Positions 45,185-56,150 of a stretch of 64,000 nt of DNA are shown here, one piece after another. The notes beneath the pieces are model-generated. The model did no database searches and was not told the DNA's origin. It saw only the letters and a list, made by a program, of their open reading frames with translations. The translations under genes and the position numbers were made by a program. The stretch's first letter is position 1. Each line of letters begins with the position of its first letter. Source of the stretch: Lepus europaeus (lineage: Eukaryota > Chordata > Mammalia > Lagomorpha > Leporidae); assembly GCF_033115175.1 (NCBI RefSeq), contig NC_084827.1, positions 177,383,401-177,447,400 on the forward strand, given 5' to 3'.

Positions 45185-45503
45185 TTTTTAAAAATTAATT
45201 AACTTATTTGAAAGACAGAGTTACAGAGAGACACAGAGAGAGGTCTTCCATCTGCTGGTTCACTACCCAGATGGCCACAGGGCTGGGTCTGGGCCAGGCT
45301 GAAACCAGGAGCCAGGAGCTTCTTGCAGGTCTCCCACGTGGGTGCAGGGGTCCAAACACTTGGGCCATCTTCTACTGCTTTCCCTGGTGTATTAACAGGG
45401 AACTGGATCAGAAGTGGAGCTGCCAGGACTTGAACCGGCACCCATATGGGATGCTGGTGCTGCCGGCTGGGGCTTTAATCCACAGTGCTGCAGCGCTGGC
45501 CCC
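45185..45503 (-). mobile_element. C-repeat SINE
   Basis: Reverse copy from AAAATTAATTAACTTATTTG to GCTGCAGCGCTGGCC. Confidence 0.9.
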
Positions 45504-45867
45504 CCATACCCAGCTCTGAGCGCGTCCGGTGATTCCCTTGTTCGATCATCCTGCAGTCTTGGGGTGAGAGGCTGGACGTGCACACATGGAGGCTGCATTC
45601 CTGGGCAGACAGAAGTGCTGAGTGTATAATTTTATTAAAGTGTAAAGGTGTATTTGAGCGTGAGAGTAGGAAAGGTAAATCTCCAGGTGGCATAAGTGTA
45701 GGGAAGTAACTCCATGTTTACTCAGGTGAGCTGATGACTAAGGGACGGTTGCATTCCCTAGAGCGTTTGTTTAACATAACGGTTGCTGGGCTACGGCTAC
45801 ATAAAAATCACCCATGAAATACAGAAATTCCAAGACAGAATTAAGAAATTGTGACCCTCGCTCCCCC
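45504..45867. other. intergenic DNA, no feature seen
   Basis: No exon or recognisable repeat. Confidence 0.4.
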
Positions 45868-46215
45868 TTTTTTTTTTTTTTTTTTTTTTTAAGATTTACG
45901 TATTAAAAAGAAGAGTGAAGGGTTGGCATTGTGACGTAGTGGGGGAAGCCACTGCCCGAGACAGCGGCATCCCATATGGACAACGGTTTGGGTCCCAGTT
46001 GCTCCACTTCTAAGCCAGCTTCCAGCTGATGCCCTGGGAAAAGCAGTGGAGGATGGTCCAAGTGCTTGAGTCCCTGCTGCCCACCTGGAGACCTGGCCCA
46101 GCCCTGCAGAGCGAGCCAGCGGATGGAAGACCTCCTTGTCTCCCTTTTTTTCTGTAACTCTGACTTTCAAATAAATAAATCATTTTTTTTTTTCCTAAAA
46201 GGAAGAGTGATGGAA
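45868..46215 (-). mobile_element. reverse SINE split by a sense SINE
   Basis: A long poly(T) (45868-45891) and AAGATTTACGTATT begin a reverse C-repeat. At 45918 it is interrupted by a sense C-repeat (GGGTTGGCATTGTGACG to AAATAAATAAATC, about 46185), flanked by AGAAGAGTGAA-like and GGAAGAGTGATGG duplicates. Confidence 0.7.
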
Positions 46216-46727
46216 AGAAAGAGAGAATCTGTGAACCCTGATGACTGGCAGACGCCAACTCCAGGGAGCGCTCCACCAATCTGGGGCCCACGTGGGAGCA
46301 ATTTTACCATCACACGGAAAGATAATCCCCACTGAAGATGAGTTCGCACCCCAAAATTGTAAAGTGCTTAAAAATGATCAATATGAAGAATGTAAGTGAC
46401 CAAAGATTGTTATTCCAAAGTATAAAACGTTTGAGGAACTCCACAGTGAAGGAAGGAATTCCACAAAAACGAGGGTTGACATATAAGGAAACAGAAAGAT
46501 AGAAGTCACGCTTATTAAGAAATAGGATGGTTTCTCATTGTCAGAAGGAGAGTATGAGGCTGCCCCCTTCACGGGATTCCAAGCTGTGGCAGTTGGATGG
46601 CTTCTGTCCTCAGACAATAGGAAGGCTGAGCCGGCCAGGCACGCAGAAGCACTTGTGCTTCTCTGGGGGAAGTGGCGGGAGCGTTTGTGTGGGGCAGGCA
46701 GGTGTGTTGCTAGGGCCTTGACCGTGG
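46216..46727. other. intergenic DNA, no feature seen
   Basis: No supported exon or repeat. Confidence 0.35.
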
Positions 46728-46990
46728 AAATCGATTTTCTCGCAGTTCTGGGGGCTGGGGGTCCAGACGTCCATGTCGGTGGGTTTGGCTCCTACGAGGC
46801 CTCCTTCGCTGGCAGGCAGACTGCCGCCTTCTTCTGTGTGTGCCCTGATCTTGTCTAACGAGGGCACCAGCCATATTGGATTAGGAGCCACCCTACTGGC
46901 CTCATTTTACCTTCAGCTCCTCAGTCATGACCCTGTCTTCAAATGCAGGCACCGTCCTAGATGCTGGAGACAGAGATTTCAACATACACA
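46728..46990 (-). mobile_element. MLT1-like LTR, antisense
   Basis: The plus strand has GCAGTTCTGGGGGCTGGGGG, AGCCATATTGGATTAGGAGCC and ACCCTGTCTTCAAATGCAGG in the order of an MLT1 LTR complement. It is cut short by the LINE-1 at 46993. Confidence 0.7.
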
Positions 46991-46992
46991 TT

Positions 46993-48285
46993 TTTTTTTC
47001 CTTAAGGAAGCTTTTATTTAATAAATACAATTGTCATAGGTACAGCTTTAGGAATATAGAGGTTCTGCCACCCACCCATATCCGCCCTTCCACCCGCACT
47101 CCTATTCCACCTCCTACTCCCTCTCCCATCCCATTCTTCATTAAGATTTGTTTTTAATTAACTTTCTACAGAAGACCAACTCTATACTAAGTGAAGATTT
47201 CAACAATTTGCACCCACACAGATGCCCTGTTTGAGAACAAGTTTTACAGTTAATTCTCATAGTTCAACTCATTAAAGACAGAGGTCCAACACGGGGAGTA
47301 AGTGCATAGTGACTCCTGTTGTTGATTTAACAATTGACACTCTTGTTTATAACATCAGTGATCACCTGAGACTCTTGTAAAAGAGCTACCAAGGCTATGG
47401 AAGCCATTTGAGTCCACAAACTCTGTTAGTACTTAGGGCCATAATCAAAGTGGAAGTTCTCTCCTCCCTTCAGAGAAAAGTACCTGCTTCTTTGATGGCC
47501 CCTTCTTTCCAGTGGGGTCTCACTCACACAGATCCTTCATATAGGACATTTTTTGCCACAGTGTCTTGGCTTTCCATGCGGGAAATGCTCTCATGGGCTT
47601 ATCAGCCAGGCCAGGAAGCCTTAAGGGCTGATTCTGAGAACAGAGTGCTCTTAAGGGCATTTGTCATTCTGTGAGTCTGCTGTGTGTCCTGCTTCCCATG
47701 TTGGAACTTTCTCTCCTTTTTAATTCTATCTATTGTTATTACCAGACACGTGGTCTACCATTGACACTTAATCCTATGCATATGATCAATTGTACACTTA
47801 GTATCATCACTTTAACACGTAAGATGGCATTAGTACCCCCCAGCTTAATGGGATTTGAAGTCCCATGGCGAGTTTTTAACTTTACCCCTGGGGTAAGTCT
47901 GTGGGAATGTGTACGGTACAGCTCCTTCCTCTCTTCTTCCCACTCTTATTTTTTACTGGGATCTATTTTAATTGACTCAATGCACCTATGATTAATTCTA
48001 TGTTAAGTAAAGTGTTAAACCAATGGTATTAAGTAGAAAAATTAAAAAAAAATAAATAAACTGTTCCTCGACAGTCAGGACAAGGGCTGATCAAGTCATT
48101 GCTTCTCATAGTGTCAGTTTCACTTCTACAGGTTTCCTTTTAGGTGCTCTGTTAGTTATCACAGATCAGGGAGAACTATGGTATTGGTCTCTTTGGGCCT
48201 GGATTATTTCATTAAGTGTGATGCTTTCCAGATTCATCCATTTTGTTGCAAACGACTGGATTTCGTGGTTTTATTTATTTTTTTT
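46993..48285 (-). mobile_element. 5'-truncated lagomorph LINE-1, antisense
   Basis: The plus strand starts with poly(T) and runs backward through the same LINE-1 3' UTR family as the copy at 25510-27340, shown by the shared phrase CTGTTCCTCGACAGTCAGGA and its reverse complement. Only the last ~130 bases of ORF2 remain (about 48150-48285). CAACATACACAT at the left and CAACACACACAT at the right are probable target-site duplications with one mismatch. Confidence 0.88.
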
Positions 48286-48369
48286 TTACTGCTGCCAACA
48301 CACACATGTTAAGGTTACATAATTCATCCCCAAGCAGAGCAAACCACTTATTTCTATTTTCTTATCCCA

Positions 48370-48500
48370 ATTTAACCAGTTACTAATGGTGTGACTTTGG
48401 GCTGGTCATATATAACCACCTTTTCTCCTTTGTAAAATGGGCGTGATAAATAGTGCTTGTTTCATACGGTTGTCCGTGGACTTAAATAAATCAATATATG
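48370..48500 (+). mobile_element. MIR element
   Basis: A clear MIR core in sense orientation: GGTGTGACTTTGGGCTGGTCA, then TTTGTAAAATGGGCGTGATAA and ACGGTTGTCCGTGGACTTAAATAA. Confidence 0.85.
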
Positions 48501-48544
48501 AAACAAATAAATCAATATAAGAAAGCCCTCAAAAATAAGTACAT

Positions 48545-48795
48545 TTGGGGTAGGCCTTTGGTGCAGGCACCCACATCCCTCTCCCAATTCTGTCTTCCAG
48601 CTAATGCTCACCCTGGAAGACGGCAGACAATGGCTCGAGGAGTTGCGTCCAGGCCACACTCCTAGGAGACAGATTTAATTCCAAGTCTCCCGGTGTCTGC
48701 CTGGCCTCACCCCCGCTGTTGCAGGCATCTGAGGAGTGAACCAGTGGATGAGGCACCACCATCTGTCTCTCCACCTTTCAAATACATAGAAGAGG
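48545..48795 (+). mobile_element. old C-repeat SINE
   Basis: Diverged sense copy. It has GGTAGGCCTTTGGTGCAGGC at the head and GAGTGAACCAGTGGATGAGG near the tail. Confidence 0.6.
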
Positions 48796-49099
48796 TTTTA
48801 AAAAATTGCCCCCAAAAGTACAGTTAAAGTGCTGATGGAAATAAAGTAGTAAGAGCTATAAAATAAGAGTCGGAAGTTGATGTTGATTTTTATAAAAAGA
48901 AGACTCAAGGACATTTTTTCAAATTGCATTAAAATACCTAAACTAGACACAATTTTAGATGCAGTGAGAGCTGGAGGTTTGGCAGCTATAGTTGAGAAAA
49001 TCACACGGAGAGAAGCACCAGGAAGCAGAGATGGAAAATAGGAAAGGAGATAAAGAACACCCCCGGGGCGACTTGTCACCACAGTGAAGGTGTCACCTG

Positions 49100-49300
49100 C
49101 TAAGCCTGCGGCCCTTGTCCGAGTTCCTGGTCCAGGAACATGCACTGCGGCAGGCAGCAGGTCCCTGCCACCCACACGGGAGACCTGGACTGGGCTCCCT
49201 GTAGGGGTTGGCTGTGTGGCCATTTGGGGAGTGAACCAGTAGATGGGAGTTTCTTCTATCTCTGCCTCTCAAATAAATAAATAAAAATTTAAAAGCTTTT
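49100..49300 (+). mobile_element. old C-repeat SINE
   Basis: Sense copy lacking its head: CACACGGGAGACCTGGACTGG, then CATTTGGGGAGTGAACCAG and an AAATAAATAAATAAA tail. Confidence 0.75.
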
Positions 49301-49444
49301 AGGATCTCACTTAGCGTTATTTGGAAAATAATGCCTTTTAAACTAAAAATGAAATTCATGTCACCGGGAGAGTTGAAGGGAGATAGGTCAGCATGATTTG
49401 TAACCACTCTGGTTAATATTAATTGACAGTGTTCACTCAGGCTA

Positions 49445-49575
49445 CAGTCAATAGATATTTACTAACTAGCTACGTCATTTGAGCTACCGTGCTAGGTTTT
49501 GGGGTGTAGCAATGCACACTGAGTGAGTGGGGTTTTGATCTTTAATCTAGATGCTCGAGTGCATAATATACTCAA
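49445..49575 (+). mobile_element. L2/MIR-type terminal fragment
   Basis: It has the order of an L2 or MIR 3' region: AATAGATATTTACTAACTAG, then CCGTGCTAGGTTTTGGGGTG and TAGCAATGCACACTGAGTGAG. Confidence 0.5.
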
Positions 49576-50385
49576 GTTTACAAACGTGGGACCCGATCTT
49601 GTAACGCCACCTTGAGCCCTACCCTTTGTAACTCACCATCCTTGTGTTTTCTAAGGCGTTAACGGGTCTCTAAAGCACGGGTTTGATTCACGGGCTGGTG
49701 CCCCACCTGCTCGGCTTCTCTGGTCCCCTACACTCCACCCACTGTGAGAACAACCCCACGGTGGCTCCACCAATCAGCAGGCAGGAAAGCAAGGGGTTCT
49801 CCTGCCCGTCCGTGGGGTGAGGGTCGGAGGTGGGAGCTCTTTGGGGGTGCTTCATGTGGGCTGGCCTTTGGGTGGAGGTCAGAGCTGGTGCGAGGGCGGC
49901 ACAAGAGCAGGAACGAGAGCACCCGGAACATTCCACGTGGGTCAGCCCTCCTGGAGAGCTGACCTCTCAGCACAGAGCAGCTGGCTGTGCCCTTGGCTCT
50001 GGGCCATGGGAGCCTCCGAGAGCTGAGCAGTCCACAGAAGGCAGCATGGACTGACCTTGACTGTGAGAGGAGAGGGCCGAGGAACCGGGCCTCCCATCCC
50101 TCGCGCCTCCGGGCCAAGGCAGCCAGGGCTTTGGGATGAACTTGACCGGGTTTTGAGTTCCAGCTCCTGCAGCCACGTCCCTGCTGTCTGGAGGTGGAGC
50201 GGGTGAGGTGCTTCCTGCTTCTGTCTGGGGGCCGGCAGATGACTGGTTCTCCGGGGAGCGGCCTGGAGCCTTGGACACGGTTATGGAGGGCACAGCAGGA
50301 AAGGGCTTGCTGTCAGATGCTGCACCTACTGGTCCCTACGTGGGCCAGTGCTAGGGTAAAGATTCAAAGGGGGGGGGGTGGCGAG
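49576..50385. other. intergenic DNA, no gene seen
   Basis: GC-rich; no supported exon. Confidence 0.4.
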
Positions 50386-50387
50386 GC

Positions 50388-50655
50388 AGGTGTTTGGCAC
50401 AGAGGTTGAGATGTTTCTTGGATAACATCAGCCACATCCCACATCAGATGCCTGAATTCAGGCCCTCTTTTCTCCTGGTCAAAGCATCCTGGGAGGTAGG
50501 CTTCAGTAGTTGGGTCCCTGCCACCCACATGGGAGACCCAGAAGGATTTCAGTCTCTGGCTTTGGCCTGGCCGGGTCTTGACTGTTGCAGGCATTTGGGG
50601 AGTGCATCCGTGGGTGGGACATTCTCTGTCTCTTCCTTCTGCATAAGTAAAAACT
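50388..50655 (+). mobile_element. old C-repeat SINE
   Basis: Sense copy: TGTTTGGCACAGAGGTTGAG, CACATGGGAGACCCAGAAGG and GCATTTGGGGAGTGCATCC. Confidence 0.65.
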
Positions 50656-50737
50656 TCAGTGCAGAGATTTAGATGGGTAATCTGAACGTAGTTCTCACAT
50701 CGGCCCTGCTGGGAAGGTGTCACTCTTCCTTCAGCAA

Positions 50738-50880
50738 TGAGCATTGATTAGGCACCAACAGTATGCCAGAAGCTAACTCAGGCTCTGGGCTATGGAAGCA
50801 CACACAGCACCTACGGTCTCCACTCTCATGCAGCTGCCAAACCAGGCAGCTCTTTAAGGAACACTGATATCTGTTTGGAA
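50738..50880 (+). mobile_element. L2/MIR-type terminal fragment
   Basis: It has GAGCATTGATTAGGCACCAAC, then AGTATGCCAGAAGC and GGGCTATGGAAGCACACACAG, the usual order of an L2 3' end. Confidence 0.5.
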
Positions 50881-50931
50881 GTGGACCTTGCTTTGGGAAT
50901 ATGTAGGGGCACATTAGAAGGGAAGGAAACT

Positions 50932-51246
50932 TTAAAAAAAAAGATTTATTTATGTATTTGAAAGTCAGAGTTAGAGAGAAAGGGAGAGAAAGACAGATCT
51001 CCCATCCACTGGTTTACTCCCCCACATGGCCACAGCGGCCAGGGCTGGGTCAGGCTGAAGCCAGGAGCTTCATCCGGGTCTCCCACATGGGTGGCGGAGG
51101 TTGACAGTTGGGTCATCTTCCACTGATTTTCCGAGGCCATTAGCAGGGAGTGGATTGGAAGTGCAGCAGCCAGACTTGAACTGGCGCCCATGGAGGATGC
51201 CGGCACTGCAGGCAGGAGCTTTACCTACTGGGCTACACCAGCCCCG
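50932..51246 (-). mobile_element. C-repeat SINE
   Basis: Reverse copy from AAAAGATTTATTTATGTATTTG to GGGCTACACCAGCCCCG. Confidence 0.88.
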
Positions 51247-51589
51247 GGAGGGAGGGACAGTTCTAAAGGCAAAAGAGGAGGATTGTGTGCCTTCATCTGG
51301 GATGGGAACCCTGGCTACAAAGGTTACCAGCGGAAGCAGGGTGTGTCTGGGGTTGGCCTTGCAGAAGGCTCAGCTGGTGTCTGTGCCCCTGTGGGCCTAG
51401 CAGGCTCCGTGTGATGAGCTAGTCTTGGAGCAGGTGTGTGAGATCCGACCCTCCTGGCTTCATTATTATCATCTTGTTAGCAGAAGCGGCTCCACTTTGA
51501 TTCTGACAATTTTCACATAGTCCCTGCATGGGCCTACTCACTCAGGCAGCTCACAGCAGAGACAAAATAGCCCAGCCCTTGACCGGGCC
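51247..51589. other. intergenic DNA, no feature seen
   Basis: No exon or recognisable repeat. Confidence 0.4.
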
Positions 51590-54180
51590 CAGCCCCTGCC
51601 CTGACCTGGGCCCCCCAGACCCTCCAGGCCCTGGCTAGCCTGTGCACGGCCCAGCCCCTGCCCTGCCCTGGGCCCCCCAGACCCTCCAGGCCCTGGCTAG
51701 CCTGTGCTCTGTGCTGGGCCCCCCAGACCCTCTAGGCCCTGGCTAGCCTGTGCTCTGTGCTGGGCCCCCAGACCCTCCAGGCCCTGGCTAGCCTGTGCTC
51801 GCTGGGCCCCCCAGACCCTCCAGGCCCTGGCTACCCTGTGCTCGCTGGGCCCAGCCCCTGCCCTGACCTGGGCCCCCCAGACCCTCCAGGCCCTGGCTAG
51901 CCTGTGCTCTGTGCTGGGCCCCCCAGACCCTCTAGGCCCTGGCTAGCCTGTGCTCTGTGCTGGGCCCCCAGACCCTCCAGGCCCTGGCTAGCCTGTGCTC
52001 GCTGGGCCCAGCCCCTGCCCTGCCCTGGGCCCCCCAGACCCTCCAGGCCCTGGCTAGCCTGTGCACGGCCCAGCCCCTGCCCTGACCTGGGCCCCCCAGA
52101 CCCTCCAGGCCCTGGCTAGCCTGTGCTTGCTGGGCCCAGCCCCTGCCCTGACCTGGGCCCCCCAGACCCTCCAGGCCCTGGCTAGCCTGTGCTCACTGGG
52201 CCCAGCCCCTGCCCTGACCTGGGCCCCCCAGACCCTCCAGGCCCTGGCTAGCCTGTGCTCTGTGCTGGGCCCCCCAGACCCTCTAGGCCCTGGCTAGCCT
52301 GTGCTCTGTGCTGGGCCCCCAGACCCTCCAGGCCCTGGCTAGCCTGTGCTCGCTGGGCCCAGCCCCTGCCCTGCCCTGGGCCCCCCAGACCCTCCAGGCC
52401 CTGGCTAGCCTGTGCTCGCTGGGCCCAGCCCCTGCTCTGTGCTGGGCCCCCAGACCCTCCAGGCCCTGGCTAGCCTGTGCTCGCTGGGCCCAGCCCCTGC
52501 CCTGCCCTGGGCCCCCCAGACCCTCCAGGCGCTGGCTAGCCTGTGTTCGCTGGGCCCAGCCCCTGCCCTGCCCTGGGCCCCCCAGACCCTCCAGGCCCTG
52601 GCTAGCCTGTGCTCGCTGGGCCCAGCCCCTGCTCTGTGCTGGGCCCCCAGACCCTCCAGGCCCTGGCTAGCCTGTGCTCGCTGGGCCCAGCCCCTGCCCT
52701 GCCCTGGGCCCCCCAGACCCTCCAGGCCCTGGCTAGCCTGTGCTCGCTGGGCCCAGCCCCTGCCCTGCCCTGGGCCCCCCAGACCCTCCAGGCCCTGGCT
52801 AGCCTGTGCTCGCTGGGCCCAGCCCCTGCTCTGTGCTGGGCCCCCAGACCCTCCAGGCCCTGGCTAGCCTGTGCTCGCTGGGCCCAGCCCCTGCCCTGCC
52901 CTGGGCCCCCCAGACCCTCCAGGCCCTGGCTAGCCTGTGCTCTGTGCTGGGCCCCCCAGACCCTCCAGGCCCTGGCTAGCCTGTGCTCGCTGGGCCCAGC
53001 CCCTGCCCTGCCCTGGGCCCCCCAGACCCTCCAGGCCCTGGCTAGCCTGTGCTCGCTGGGCCCAGCCCCTGCTCTGTGCTGGGCCCCCAGACCCTCCAGG
53101 CCCTGGCTAGCCTGTGCTCGCTGGGCCCAGCCCCTGCCCTGCCCTGGGCCCCCCAGACCCTCCAGGCCCTGGCTAGCCTGTGCTCGCTGGGCCCCCCAGA
53201 CCCTCCAGGCCCTGGCTAGCCTGTGCTCGCTGGGCCCAGCCCCTGCTCTGTGCTGGGCCCCCAGACCCTCCAGGCCCTGGCTAGCCTGTGCTCGCTGGGC
53301 CCAGCCCCTGCCCTGCCCTGGGCCCCCCAGACCCTCCAGGCCCTGGCTAGCCTGTGCTCGCTGGGCCCAGCCCCTGCCCTGCCCTGGGCCCCCCAGACCC
53401 TCCAGGCCCTGGCTAGCCTGTGCTCGCTGGGCCCAGCCCCTGCCCTGCCCTGGGCCCCCCAGACCCTCCAGGCCCTGGCTAGCCTGTGCTCGCTGGGCCC
53501 AGCCCCTGCTCTGTGCTGGGCCCCCAGACCCTCCAGGCCCTGGCTAGCCTGTGCTCGCTGGGCCCAGCCCCTGCCCTGCCCTGGGCCCCCCAGACCCTCC
53601 AGGCCCTGGCTAGCCTGTGCTCTGTGCTGGGCCCCCCAGACCCTCCAGGCCCTGGCTAGCCTGTGCTCGCTGGGCCCAGCCCCTGCCCTGCCCTGGGCCC
53701 CCCAGACCCTCCAGGCCCTGGCTAGCCTGTGCTCGCTGGGCCCCCCAGACCCTCCAGGCCCTGGCTAGCCTGTGCTCGCTGGGCCCAGCCCCTGCTCTGT
53801 GCTGGGCCCCCAGACCCTCCAGGCCCTGGCTAGCCTGTGCTCGCTGGGCCCAGCCCCTGCCCTGCCCTGGGCCCCCCAGACCCTCCAGGCCCTGGCTAGC
53901 CTGTGCTCGCTGGGCCCAGCCCCTGCCCTGCCCTGGGCCCCCCAGACCCTCCAGGCCCTGGCTAGCCTGTGCTCTGTGCTGGGCCCCCCAGACCCTCTAG
54001 GCCCTGGCTAGCCTGTGCTCTGTGCTGGGCCCCCAGACCCTCCAGGCCCTGGCTAGCCTGTGCTCGCTGGGCCCCCCAGACCCTCCAGGCCCTGGCTACC
54101 CTGTGCTCGCTGGGCCCAGCCCCTGCCCTGCCCTGGGCCCCCCAGACCCTCCAGGCCCTGGCTAGCCTGTGCTCGCTGGG
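51590..54180. repeat. 2.6-kb GC-rich minisatellite, about 44 units
   Basis: Counting the anchor GACCCTCYAGGC gives about 44 units. Long units of 65-66 bp consist of a 43-bp core (CTGGGCCCCCCAGACC..., ending GGCTAGCCTGTGCTCG) plus a 22-23 bp block CTGGGCCCAGCCCCTGCCCTG or its variant CTGCTCTGTG. Short units lack that block. Rare variants (CTCTAGGCC, GGCTACCCTG, TGTGCACGG) mark sub-blocks that recur at both ends. Most long units contain the 10-bp palindrome CTGGGCCCAG. Plus-strand open frames up to 312 codons exist because the unit lacks stops in all three plus-strand frames; unit lengths not divisible by three shift the frame, so this is not a coding repeat. Confidence 0.97.
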
Positions 54181-55259
54181 CACGGGTTCTGCTCGCCGCC
54201 TCCTTTTGTCACAGGTGAGCTGCACTCGGGCTCTGAGTCAGGCATGACTGGGCCAGCGGCTGGACCAGCTTCTTCCTGACTAAGGACAGGCAGTGTCCCA
54301 ATTGGGCCTGGGGCTGGCCTGCACGGGGGATGTGGTGCCTGGGGCGTGTTTGGTCAGCTGAGTGGGCGGCAGGTCCGAGGACTCCCTAGGGTGTATATAG
54401 GCGTGGACCTGACCAGGGGGCGCTGAGACTCCAGGGGAAGCCAGGAACGCAGGCATCACGCAGGACCTCTTGGAGAAGGGCTCCTTTGCGTCTGCTCACC
54501 AGGCCCGGCTTCCGGCTCACCAGGCCCGGCTTCCTGCCCACGCCCCGGCCCTCGCCTGCGAGCGCTCGCCCACGTTGTTCCTCTGTTGACACAAACAAGA
54601 CTTCTCGCTACCAGGTAATTGTGAAGTGAGGGAGCCGTGTTTGAGGAATCTCAGACGATGGCGATTTTAAAGAGCCCACCGGCTCCTGGGACGCCACAGT
54701 GGCAGCCCGGGTGCTTGGATGTGCACGGGGCGCGTTGGAGGGGGAAGGTGAGGAGCAGGCTTCTCTTAGGCTCAGGAGACCCCATTCTGTCCTGAAGCTC
54801 CTGCTGGTCTGAACAAAGGATGCTCAGCCTCCCATCCCTCCCGGCTTGGGACAGAAATCACAGCTGGGCCCCCGCTGAGCGAGCAGGCTGAGTGCTGGGT
54901 TTTTCTTGCAGAGTGAGGCTGACCCTGCCTCGGGCTGTGCCGGGGCTGCTGATGGCCTGCCGGGTCCAGACTGCCTCCCACCCCAAACAGCACAGGCACA
55001 CAGACTGTGGGAGAGGGAAAAGCTGCTACTGCGCCATCCTGGAAGGCAGGGGCCAGGGCTGATGGGTTTTTCTGTCTCCCAGTACACCACGGTGCTGACC
55101 ATGGTGCCGCACGCATGTCTGTGAGTTGCTGGAGCATCTCCCCGAAGCGGGTGAGCGAGTGCTGGCAGGGAGGAAGAGGGAGAGGGATCGGGCAGGATTC
55201 CTTCGCCGAGCGTCTTTGCAGGGGAACATCGGAGAGCTCGCGGGCCCTGGTGGCCCAGC
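54181..55259. other. intergenic DNA, no gene seen
   Basis: GC-rich. A 12-bp phrase CTCACCAGGCCC occurs twice near 54496-54525. No supported exon. Confidence 0.4.
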
Positions 55260-56150
55260 TGTGGGTCTCATAGCAGGAAAGCCTGGTGGTTGGGAGCGAG
55301 GCCTCTGGAATCTGGCAGATCCAGCCCGAGACCCAGCACCTCCCACACCGCGGCTGCACGGCGCCCTGACCCACTTAGCAGCTTCTCTGCAGTGTGAGGG
55401 CCTCAGGGGCCGTGTGGGGAGCGGGGAGCTTCCTCCTGTGAGATGCTGGGTGCTGTGACCGCTCCTGGCAAGGCCACAGCCAGCAGCAGCCACTGGCAGC
55501 CTCGGGCAGGGCCAGGTGACATTGCTGCAGCGGTAGGACCATTATGGACAAACGGCCGATTTTCAGAGCTGAGCCCGGCAGCTTTACCTGTCCGGTGGCC
55601 TGGCTACTGCTGCCCGGGACTGAGTTGTGCTGGGGTCCTGGCTACCCCACCTAAGAGGAGCTGGATTCCAACGCAGTCCCCACCTCCACGCCTGAATCTC
55701 ATCCAGGCTCTCCAGGCGATGGGGGCACCTGCGGGGTCATCTCACCGGGTCCCTTTCTGCCAGGTGAGGGAGACAGAACCCTGGGAGGCAGGTGCTTGCC
55801 CGAAGGCGCGCACCTATTAGGAGCAGAATCTAGTCGTGCGACTGCTAACTCGGTTCTCTCACCGCTGCGTCAGCCTGAGCTGTGGAGTTAACCTGCCAAG
55901 GTTAGGGTCAGGGCAGGCCGAGGGGCCGGCTGCCTACAGGAGGTGCTGCAGCATCCCTGGGGGTTCCACGAGGTGCAGGGAGATGGGGTTTTCCGGAACT
56001 CCCCCAAGGAGATTCGTGAATCCCAGCGCTGCTATTCAGGTGTGGCCTCGGTTTCTGCATCCACACGGTGGAAGGATCATCGTATCCGCTTCACGGGGGT
56101 GCCAGGAGGGCTCAATGAACAAGCAGCTGTGAATCACGTTGTACCTAATA
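55260..56150. mobile_element. cluster of three diverged MIR fragments
   Basis: Three stretches look like MIR: sense at about 55280-55400 (GGTTGGGAGCGAGGCCTCTGG), reverse at about 55745-55870 (GTGCTTGCCCGAAGGCGCG, then AGGAGCAGAATCTAGTC) and sense at about 56020-56150 (CTCGGTTTCTGCATCC, then GTGGAAGGATCATCGTATC). The DNA between them is unassigned. Confidence 0.4.

Noticed and set aside
52609..53547. 312-codon open frame in the minisatellite
   Set aside because: The unit lacks stops in the plus-strand frames. Units of 65, 66 and 43 bp shift the frame, so no repeat protein is maintained.
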